A stretch of DNA of 64,000 nt from Verrucomicrobiia bacterium. Its GTDB lineage: Bacteria > Verrucomicrobiota > Verrucomicrobiia > Verrucomicrobiales > Akkermansiaceae. Position numbers and translations under genes: made by a program. The notes beneath the pieces are model-generated. The model did not search any database. It worked only from the letters and a program-made list of their open reading frames with translations, and was not told the origin of the DNA. The stretch is from assembly GCA_947462875.1 (NCBI GenBank), contig CANHQJ010000002.1:62001-126000 (forward strand), in the 5' to 3' direction. Positions 1 to 9,300 of this stretch are shown in pieces (position 1 is the stretch's first letter; each line of letters begins with the position of its first letter).

Positions 1-63
1 TTTCATACGTGGAGTCTAGTGAATGTGCCTCGTTAGACAAGGAAGCATTGCAAAATATTCATT

Positions 64-138
64 CGTGGCGGCGCTTTCCAAGCGCCAAGCCCATCTTCGC
101 ATTTTGACTCGGCATGACGCTTGGAAAGCGCCGCCACG
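64..138. repeat. REP-like paired palindrome after aspS
   Basis: Two 21-bp arms, 64-84 and 118-138, are exact reverse complements separated by 33 bp. Each arm region also contains its own small hairpin (GGCGCTT-TCC-AAGCGCC at 70-86; CGCTT-GGA-AAGCG at 118-130). The right arm abuts the aspS stop codon at 139. The architecture, two inverted palindromes next to a gene end, resembles REP/BIME elements. It could also fold into one large stem acting as a terminator for aspS, although no T-tract follows it. Confidence 0.7.
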
Positions 139-1917
139 TCAGGGCTTCTTCGCCGTCGTCTGGATGCGAAGATCACGCAGTTGTTTCGGATCCACTTCCG
201 CGGGCGACTGGCTCATCAGGTCGTTTCCTTTGTTGTTTTTCGGGAAGGCGATGACCTCGCGGATCGAGTGCTCGCCACAGATCAGCATCACCAGACGATC
301 CAAGCCCAGGGCCAGACCACCGTGCGGCGGAGCGCCGAAACGGAAGGCATCGAGGATGTGGCCGAATTCTTCCGCCGCCTGCTCCTCGGAGATGCCGAGG
401 GCTTTGAACATCGCGGATTGCAGCGGGGCCTCGTGGATCCGGATGGAGCCGCCGCCCAGCTCGTGGCCGTTCAGCACCACGTCGTAGGCATTCGCACGCA
501 GATCAGTGGAGAGTTCACCTTTGAGAAGTTTCTCCTCGTCTTCCTTGATCGGACGGGTGAAAGGATGGTGCACCGCGACGTAGCGCGAGCTCTCTTCATC
601 GAACGCAAGCAAGGGAAACTCCGTAACCCACAAGAAATTCAGCTCGGTGTTGTTTTCTAACAGCTTCTGCATTTCGGCACAGGCGAGACGCACGCGTCCG
701 AGGATTTCGCAGACTTGCTCCCACGGGCCGGCGCCGAACAGAATGAGGTCGCCGGTCTCGATGTTGAGAGCTTCTTTCATCGCCGCGATTTCGCTCTCGC
801 TGAGGAACTTGGTGATGGGCGAGCGCCAGGTATCCACGGTTTCGCCGCGCACCTGGATGTAGGCCAGGCCCTTCGCGCCATGCTGGATCGCGAGCTGGGT
901 GAGCGCCTCGACCTGACCGGTGCTGATGTTCGAAAACCCTTTGGCGTTGATCGCCTTGATGACGCCACCGGATTGCAGTGCGCCGGAGAATACCTTGAAG
1001 GTCGATTCGGCGAATACGGCACCGAGGTCGGTGATGTGGTAGCCGAAACGACGGTCCGGCTTGTCCGAGCCATAGATGTCCATCGCCTCGCGCCAGGTCA
1101 TGCGCTCGAAGGATGTCGGAATTTCCACGCCTTTGGCCTCGCGGAAGATGCGACCGATCAGACCCTCGACCAAGGCGAGGATGTCTTCCTGACCCACGAA
1201 CGAGGACTCGATATCGATCTGGGTGAATTCCGGTTGACGGTCGGCACGCAGGTCTTCATCGCGGAAGCACTTGGCGATTTGGAAGTATTTTTCGATGCCC
1301 CCCACCATCAGCAATTGTTTGTATTGCTGTGGGGCCTGGGGCAATGCGTAGAAACTGCCGGGCTGCAGGCGCGAAGGCACGAGGAAGTCGCGGGCACCCT
1401 CGGGCGTGGACTTCGACAGAATCGGCGTCTCGATTTCACAGAAACCCTGTTCGTCGAGGAAATCGCGCGTGCTTTTGGTGACACGGTGGCGCGTGCGCAG
1501 GTTGGTCGTCATGCGCGGGCGGCGGATGTCGAGGTAGCGGTATTTCATGCGCAGGTCTTCGTTCGACAATTCCTTGTCGAGCTGGAAGGGCAGCACGTCC
1601 GCCTTGTTGATGATGTTCAGGGCCGTGGCGATGATCTCGATTTCGCCCGTGGCGATTTTTTCGTTGGCCGTGCCCTCGAGACGCTTGGATACGCGGCCCG
1701 TGACCTGGATCACGTCCTCATCGCGCAAGGTGTGGGAAATTTCCGCCAGTGCCGCATTTTCCTCCGGGCGGAATACGACCTGGGTCAGACCCTCACGGTC
1801 GCGCAGGTCGGCAAAAATCACGCCGCCGTGGTCACGTGCCGAATTCACCCAACCGATCAAAGTCACGGTTTGATCGATGTCAGAAAGGCGGAGTTGATTG
1901 CAATGGTGTGTGCGCAT
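139..1917 (-). CDS. aspS: Aspartyl-tRNA synthetase
   Basis: This is a cytosolic class II aminoacyl-tRNA synthetase that charges tRNA-Asp, or tRNA-Asp and tRNA-Asn if the organism uses the indirect Asn route. The 592-residue length fits the bacterial type. An N-terminal OB-fold anticodon-binding domain (about 1-110, with GWVNSARDHGG) is followed by the catalytic core. The core carries motif 2 (FRDEDLRADRQPEFTQID) and motif 3 (GGLALGLDRLVML), with the bacterial GAD insertion between them. The start ATG at 1917 gives the expected N-terminus and no upstream extension is needed. The gene is divergent from the methyltransferase gene and ends against a paired palindrome. Which of the two specificities applies (discriminating or not) cannot be decided from the window. 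Confidence 0.97.
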   Translation of the reverse strand: MRTHHCNQLRLSDIDQTVTLIGWVNSARDHGGVIFADLRDREGLTQVVFRPEENAALAEISHTLRDEDVIQVTGRVSKRLEGTANEKIATGEIEIIATALNIINKADVLPFQLDKELSNEDLRMKYRYLDIRRPRMTTNLRTRHRVTKSTRDFLDEQGFCEIETPILSKSTPEGARDFLVPSRLQPGSFYALPQAPQQYKQLLMVGGIEKYFQIAKCFRDEDLRADRQPEFTQIDIESSFVGQEDILALVEGLIGRIFREAKGVEIPTSFERMTWREAMDIYGSDKPDRRFGYHITDLGAVFAESTFKVFSGALQSGGVIKAINAKGFSNISTGQVEALTQLAIQHGAKGLAYIQVRGETVDTWRSPITKFLSESEIAAMKEALNIETGDLILFGAGPWEQVCEILGRVRLACAEMQKLLENNTELNFLWVTEFPLLAFDEESSRYVAVHHPFTRPIKEDEEKLLKGELSTDLRANAYDVVLNGHELGGGSIRIHEAPLQSAMFKALGISEEQAAEEFGHILDAFRFGAPPHGGLALGLDRLVMLICGEHSIREVIAFPKNNKGNDLMSQSPAEVDPKQLRDLRIQTTAKKP

Positions 1918-1951
1918 GGTTGGTTGGGTGGACGGGTGTTAAAGACTGAAA

Positions 1952-1979
1952 ACACAAAAAAATCAATGGATTTTTGTGT
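1952..1979. repeat. Inverted repeat between divergent aspS and methyltransferase genes
   Basis: Perfect 9-bp arms ACACAAAAA (1952-1960) and TTTTTGTGT (1971-1979) surround a 10-base loop. The repeat lies 35 bp upstream of the aspS start, in the shared promoter region. It could be a leader hairpin, an operator, or an intrinsic-terminator-like attenuator. No regulator can be assigned. Confidence 0.45.
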
Positions 1980-2063
1980 CGTGAGAGCGGTAAGCCCTTT
2001 CTGCCGTAGGTTCGTCGCCGCTGGGCTTGACAGGCGGGACCGGAACTCGCTGAATCCTTCGTC

Positions 2064-3326
2064 ATGCCGCGCACGTTTTCCCTCATCGAGACCTTTCATC
2101 GGGAAATGAGGGAGTTTGCCGATTTCGGCACATCCACGACCGTGCTGGAAAAGCCGTGGCAGGGGAGAAACCTGCCTGTCTATGTGAACGAATTCTGGAC
2201 CGCCAAACAGCGCGCCGCCCACTCGCTGCACGAGGTTTCCTATCGCGCCTGCTTCAAGCCGCAACTGCCGCGCTTTTTCATCGAGCGCTTCACCAGCCCT
2301 GGCGAAAAAGTCTATGACCCGTTCATGGGCCGCGGCACCACGTTGTTAGAAAGCGCGTTGTTGGATCGGATTCCGGTGGGCTGTGACGTGAATCCGCTTT
2401 CCGCGCTGCTCTGCCTGCCACGTCTTTATTCGGTCGATTTGAAAGTGATTCAAAAACGGCTGGCGGAAATCGATCTGACGCGTGCGAAGGAAATCCGCGA
2501 GGACTTGAGCGTATTTTATCATCCCGATACCTTGCGCGAGCTCTGCGCCTTGCGTGAGTATTTTTTGGAGCGCGAAACGGCGGGCACGCTGGATGCCATC
2601 GACGCATGGATCCGCATGGTCGCGACCAATCGCCTGACGGGACATTCGGCGGGATTTTTCTCGGTTTATACCCTGCCGCCGAACCAGGCGGTGTCCATCG
2701 CTTCGCAAGTCCGCATCAATGAGAAGCGCAATCAAACCCCCACCGCGCGTGATATCCGCAAGATCATTCTCAAAAAATCCGCTTCCTTGCTCAAGGATCT
2801 GACGCCCGAGGAAAAGAAGCACCTGAGCCACGTCGGCAAAAAATCCCAATGCCTCACCTCGAACAGCGCGCAGACATCCGCCATTGCCAGCAACAGCATT
2901 TCGCTGGTGGTCACGTCGCCGCCGTTTCTCGACATCGTGCAATACGATCAGGACAACTGGCTGCGTTGCTGGTTCAACGGCATCGACTCGAAAGCGGTGC
3001 CGATCTGGCAACTGCGTCATGCCGATGCCTGGCAGGAGGCGATGAGCCAGGTCTTCGTCGAGCTGGCGCGTGTGCTGCGCGACGGCGGCATTGTGGCGTT
3101 CGAGGTCGGTGAAGTGCGCAATGGGAAAATCCTGTTGGAAGATCTCGTGCTCCCCGCAGCGACAGCGAGCGGTCTGCAACCGTTCGCGATCCTGATCAAC
3201 GACCAGGAGTTCACCAAAACCTCCAACTGCTGGGGCGTGGACAATGCGAGCAAAGGCACCAACACCAATCGCATCGTGCTGCTGCAAAAAGCGCCCGCCC
3301 CCACGCAGCTCGAACTCAGGATTTAG
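2064..3326 (+). CDS. Orphan DNA methyltransferase (N6-adenine or N4-cytosine type)
   Basis: This is a predicted S-adenosylmethionine-dependent DNA amino-methyltransferase of 420 residues. Motif I appears as DPFMGRGTT at 85-93 and the catalytic motif IV as TSPPF at 284-288. Motif I lies about 190 residues before motif IV, so the order is not the one usual in beta-class enzymes, where the DPF.GSGTT block is C-terminal. The segment between them may hold the target recognition region. No restriction endonuclease gene is adjacent: the neighbours are aspS (divergent) and a protease (convergent, 16 bp away). A role as a solitary epigenetic methylase is therefore plausible. An internal ATG at 2106 is an alternative start. 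The base modified and the site recognised cannot be read from the sequence. Confidence 0.8.
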   Translation: MPRTFSLIETFHREMREFADFGTSTTVLEKPWQGRNLPVYVNEFWTAKQRAAHSLHEVSYRACFKPQLPRFFIERFTSPGEKVYDPFMGRGTTLLESALLDRIPVGCDVNPLSALLCLPRLYSVDLKVIQKRLAEIDLTRAKEIREDLSVFYHPDTLRELCALREYFLERETAGTLDAIDAWIRMVATNRLTGHSAGFFSVYTLPPNQAVSIASQVRINEKRNQTPTARDIRKIILKKSASLLKDLTPEEKKHLSHVGKKSQCLTSNSAQTSAIASNSISLVVTSPPFLDIVQYDQDNWLRCWFNGIDSKAVPIWQLRHADAWQEAMSQVFVELARVLRDGGIVAFEVGEVRNGKILLEDLVLPAATASGLQPFAILINDQEFTKTSNCWGVDNASKGTNTNRIVLLQKAPAPTQLELRI

Positions 3327-3342
3327 TCAGACGTATGTATCA

Positions 3343-6300
3343 TCACGGACTCGTCGCGTGGTATTGCATGCGCAGGAAACCGCGTGGTGCCGTGCTCGGG
3401 AAACGCACCTCGATGGTTTCGACTCCCTCGACCGTGGAAATGACCCGTTCCTGAAGACCCGGCGCATTCCACTGCGTGAGATCGCGCGAGGCCTGGCTCA
3501 ACACCGTGCCGCCATTCACCGCACCGAGATTGCGGGTATAGAGACAACGCAGCATTCCTCCTTCCATCGTAACGGGACTCATGCCGCGTGACCGCGCATC
3601 GAGAGGATGAGAAGAGTGCAAATACTCCTGCCAGTTTTTCAAACCATCGCCATCCGGATCCTGATTGTCACCGGAGACCGCGGCGTCCGCCAACTGGGCG
3701 GAGGAAAAATGCCGGCTCTTCCATGTGGCCACCGGCAAGATGAAATGCGCTGTGATCACCTTCGGCTCGTTCATCACGACCGATGTGGCAACCTGGGTGG
3801 ACGAGACATCGTCCGACCAATGAGAAAACTCCCATCCCGAAGCGGGCGCTGCGGTGAGAGACGCGGATGCTCCCAAGGCATAACTGCCCTGATCCGCGAC
3901 ACCGTCCACACTTCCCGCACCGCGCACAAACACCTGCAAGGTGGCACGGTTGGAGAAATTCGCCGCCAGCGTTTTATTCCCATCCATCAGAATCGTGATC
4001 TGGTTGTTCGGGCTATAACCATCGCCGCTCCAGCCGGTAAAGGTCGCCCCCTTGCCCGCGGTGGCGGTGAGCGAAACCTGAGCCTTGTGCGGATAACGCA
4101 TCGCCGCAAAGTCCCGATTCACCTGGCCGTTGCCATTCGTCAGCACACTGAAACTCCACTCCGGAATCGTGATGGAGGGGGTATCGCTGAAGGCTGTGTT
4201 GTTCGGCAGATTGTTTTCGACAATGCCGGAATCATTGCTCAAAACCAGAATCACATAATTGGCACCTGTTCGCAAATCATTGGGTAGCGTGAAACTGACA
4301 GGATAATCCGCCGTTCCTCCGGGATTCGGCATGGCGCCTATCAGGGGACAGATACCTAACGGAACGCTCTTGCCATCGCCGAAGTAGCGGTTCTTTGCGA
4401 GCCAGGCCGTTACTTTCCACGAGCTATCCACGGGAATCGTGCGGCCGAAGTTCGTGACTCTCACATTGGTTGTTAACAAATCACCTACTCCCATGGATGA
4501 AGCATTGAGGTTGGGTATGGTCAGCGCGAGGTCGTTGAAGTTCAGTTCCGCAATGTAGGAGGATGCGAAAATGAAGATGCGACTGCCAAGATTTTCCGAA
4601 AACTGGATATTGTTGAATTCCGACGGCACTTCGCTCCAACTCATTCCCTGCTGGTTCGATTTCCAGGTCCGGACGGGATAATACGCGCTGCTCGAAGGAA
4701 CAAAGCCCGTGAAGCCTTCCGGTGTGTGGTGGATGTCATAGTCGTTATTTCCCGAGCCCGCACTGATGTTGGCTTTGCTCCAGGAAGTGCCCGTGCTGCT
4801 GACAAACGTACTTTCACCTCTCTGCCAGATCAGGATTTTTCCATGGGCCATCAAAACTTTGACCTGGGAACTGGAGTTGAAAAATCCGATCGTTCCGTGA
4901 TTCTGGAGTATGCCGTCATCGCCCAGACTGAAACCCGCATAGGGAGTGTTGAATCCGGCGGTTGCCGCGCCGATGATCACCCACCTCTGGTTAAACCATG
5001 CAATGGCGGCCCCGCGTGGCATTCCTGTGATCGGGACGACGCTCCATGTGAGAGCTCCATCGGTGGAACGCAACAGTGTGCCATCGCTTGCCAACAACAT
5101 CCACACCGATCCGTTCCACGCCATATCCACCCATGTTTTCGCAGGCAAGCCCGTCACTGACGTGAAGTTCATGCCATTGGTCGAACGGTGAAGCATGGTC
5201 GGATTGGAAAAGCTGCCTTCCGTCACAAGCATCTCGGTGTTGCTGGCCACCACCTTGTGATACGTGTTGGAACCGGATGGGGCCAGGCCGTTGACAGTCG
5301 CGTTCTGCCAGGTAAGTCCGTTATCGGTGCTTTGCACAAGCGTCTGTTGTCCGCTTACAACGATGCGTCCGTTGATCTCCGCGATGCTGCGCCCGATGGA
5401 TTGGCTCGAAGTAGCCGTTGGCACGCCGCCCGGAAGTGATTGGCTCCATACCGCGCCATCCGCCGATGTCCAGACTCCGCCCGTATTGTCGATGACAAGG
5501 AAAACGGAATCGTTAGCCAGAACTTTCGAGAAAGTGTTAGGCATGCCTGGTGTGGAAATCGTGGTCCATGACAGGCCGTTGCGACTGGTAAGCAGGCCGT
5601 TATTGGCACCCTGGGCGACAAACAACCCGCGGGCATATGCCATTTTCCCGTTCTGGATTCTGTGTGTCATGGCCTGCCACGCGCCACCGCCCGCCGAAGC
5701 GTGCGACAGGCTGTTGCTTGTGCCCACAAACAACAAACCGCCGGCATGGGACACGGCAGGCTGCGCGCTATCGGTGAAAGGCAGCGCCTGTGCGCTCCAC
5801 GTGAGTGCATCCTCGGACCGGAAGATCTTGTTCACACTTCCCGTGGCAACAATCTGAAACAATCCATCGGCAAAAATCCCTTTCGAGTTATAGCGGCTGA
5901 CTCCGGCCAGCTGTGTGATCGGTGCCCAGTTGAAGCCATGATCGGTGGTCCGTTGGAAGCCTTCCAGATAGCCCGATGCGCCGATGATCACGCCAGTCCC
6001 GTTGGTCAAGGACCACTCGAGGTATCCCTCCTCGCTCACCGCCCCGGTCTCCCAGCGGAGACCGTCCGTGGATGTCATGATGCTGCCTGTCACCGTGCCC
6101 TGCGTCTGATAGGCGGCGATGAAGATGCCCCCGCTGAATCGAACCGGTTCCCTTACCCAATAACTGGTACGATTGGGCTGGAAGTGTGTCCAGTTGACAC
6201 CATCCCGGGTCGTGATGATGCCGCCATTGTCGAACTGGATCACGAGCGACCCGTTGCCCGATGTGATGCCGTAAATCGTATTGGCAAAACTGGGAATCGA

Positions 6301-9300
6301 GACACTCTGCCAGCTTTTGCCATCCGTTGATCGATAGACGTTGCGCTGGTTGGATGTGTAAAAAATACCGTCCATCACAGTAACGTGGGTGTGAGGTATG
6401 TATGCGATGCCCTCCCGGCTGGTCAGCGAATTGCGGGCCTCCGGCGCCGTCACATTCAGCCGGATCGCATCGATCTGACGGAGCCCTTGGGAGTCCCGGA
6501 CGCGCACTGTCACCGTATGACCGTTGAGATTGGTGGCGTTGACAAAAAATTGGAATTTGTTGCCGGATCCGGAGACAACCAACTGACCATCGAGATACGC
6601 GTCATACGTTGCGGTTCCGTCTTCCTGATCGGACAATGTTCCCTCGATGCCGATGCGGGATCCGATCAGATGCGTGCTGGATGGTTGAGGAGAGACAATG
6701 GCCACCTGCGGTGCGTTTCGCCCGGCATGAGCGGAACCGGTTTGGATGATGCCGCCGTTTTTCGTGATGGCGATCAGCTGCCCCTGCCCCACGGCAATGT
6801 CGACAATCTTCGCAGGTGCGAACCCGCGGAACCAGGTGATGCCATCCGAGGAATAGTAAAGGTTCTCATTGGTCCCCAACAACACCAGCGAATTGTTGAA
6901 GGCTACCACGCGTTTGATGAAATTGTTGTAATGGCCGCCGGGCAGGCCGCTGGGAGTAACGCCGGTCCATGAGGTTCCGTTCGTGCTCCGTGCGGCGTTG
7001 ATGCTCATGGGAAAGGAATTGCTCTGGTAGACACACCAGGTGTTGGCTCCCAACACGGCGAAATGCGTGTTGCTTCCGGTCAAATTGGTGTTCGTCCAAC
7101 TCGCGCCGTCGGTGGAAGTGTAGATCGCGGCGGCGGACATGGATCCCACACCGGAGAACCAACGGTTGCCCACGGCGGCGAATTTCGAAGTGGCGCTCAG
7201 AGTGAGCGGAAAAGTGGCGGCCGACCATGTGGTACTGCCGGCAAGGCGGTTCAGCATAGAGGAATTGCTGCTGCCGGGAGTGGAAATCGCCAGAGCATTG
7301 CCGTTGGGCAACTGCCCGATGAATGTGATGTTGGGGGCCACACCGATGTCATCGGCTGGACTGAGCCGGTAGTCGAAGGGATTGTGCCCGGAATAGATCG
7401 CGGTCTGGTATTCTTGTGTCGCGTAGTATTTGCCAAACGCACTGCCACTGGAAACGAGGTTGAGTGAACTCAGGGGATTCGTCATTTTCCATGTCAGTCC
7501 ATCGCCCGAAACGTGGTCCTGAACCGAGCTGGAGGATGAATTGCTGGTGCGGGCGATGAACAGGTTCTCCGTGAACTCCAGTGTTGAGAGAGTCGGCACC
7601 ATCTGATTCGGAATGGCAACGTCATAAGGCCCGTCTGCCAAACCGATGCGACCCTTGTCCGTTCCGTACAGCAGCTTGTTTCCGAAAGTGGCCGCGGCGG
7701 TGAACAAGTGCGAATTGGCCGGCTTCAGATTGCGTGTTTTGTAACTGCCCGGATGATCGTAAAACACCAGCATCTGGGATCCGCTGACAAAGGCCACCAG
7801 TTCGTTTCCGTTGCTCGCAAAACGACAGGTGTCGGAAAACGGGGTGCTGCCCTGCGGAAAATAGCTCCAGTTGTCACCATCCGCGGACGTGTAATTGGCG
7901 TAGGTGCTGAACAGATGGAACTTTGTGCCATCATGGTATGCGGTATTGGGATATCGCCCGTTGGCCGGTTCGCCTTCGGCCTGGGTTTCATACTCGCGCC
8001 AATTGATTCCGTCGGTGGATTTGTGATACCGATAGCGGAAAGTGCCGCCGGAACTGCTCGAGGCAAGCACCAGTTTCGAACCGTTGCTGGCTATGAGTCC
8101 TCTGCCTGTCATGTCAACGAGCTGCCCGCCGAGGTTGGTTGTCTTGAGACGCGTCCAGGCTGTGCCATTGGTGGAGCGCAAGTATTCGGCGCCTGAATGA
8201 TTGTAAGCAATGAAACCGCTGCCAAAGGGTGTGAGCTGCGTTTGGCCGGGGTTGATCGTCAGTGTGAATCCCGTGGCGCTCGAGATCGTCCAGGTGGCTC
8301 CATTGTTCGTGGAGGTTGCCGCACGAAACTGGTTGTCCGGGTTTACTCCCAGACACATGAACAAACTACCGGCCTTGGCAATCGAACAGGCGGAAAATCC
8401 CTCGGGAAATACGGTTTTGTTCCAATTGATCCCGTCAGTGGAACGCAACAGATTGGTCGCGGATACGGCGAACGCCTCACCACCGTATACCTTGATGTCG
8501 GTAATCGCTGCGTTCGTCACGCCCGGTCTGCGCCATTCCCATCGGTCCCATGGAGATGCGATCACCGAGAGGGAGAATTCCGCCGTAGCAGTACCCGCGG
8601 AATTGGACGCCGTGAGACGGTACGTGCCGCTGTCCGCCGCCGCCGGCGAAGGGATGCTGAGTGCGGTGCCGGAACCGCCGATGGACTGGCCGTTTTTGGT
8701 CCATGTGTATGTGAGCGGCGTTGAACCGGAAAAATTGGCGGAGAAAGTGATCGCCGTTCCCGCGGCTACAGCCTGATTGCCGGACGACCATAGGAGCTTC
8801 GGAGCGATCTGACGTTCACTCAGGGTGGCACTTTGGCTGATTACGGTGTTTTCAGCGCTCCAGATATGCACCTTGTAGTTGCCCAAATCTTGCAAACGCA
8901 CCGGGTCGATGACAAGGTTCGAGGAAGTCTGGCCGGGTATGGCTTGATCGTTGAGGAACCATTGGTAGCTGAGATCCGTATTGCTGAGCGCGGATACCTC
9001 GAAGACGGCTCGTTTGCCGAGTTCTACTGCCACGGGTACGGGCTGGCGCAGGATGGTGAGTGTGCCGCTGCGGAAGCCGTTGAGGGTGATGTCGCCGGCG
9101 GCATCTTCGCGGAAGCTATCCACGGCGATGTGATACGTCGTGCCTGCTGTGGCGGCAAATTGCACCTGGCTGGTCCAGTCGAGGGAGTTGCGGTCATCGT
9201 TGGCGGCGATTTCCGTTAGACTGCTCGTGGAGCTGCCGGTGTAAACGGCCATGACGGTATCAAAGGCGCTACCGCGGGTGTTCAGCGTGACGTTCATGTT

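Noticed and set aside
715-2109. Long open frame antisense to aspS (464 codons)
   Set aside because: Its translation has no family features and follows the codon pattern of aspS in mirror; a common artefact in GC-rich genes.
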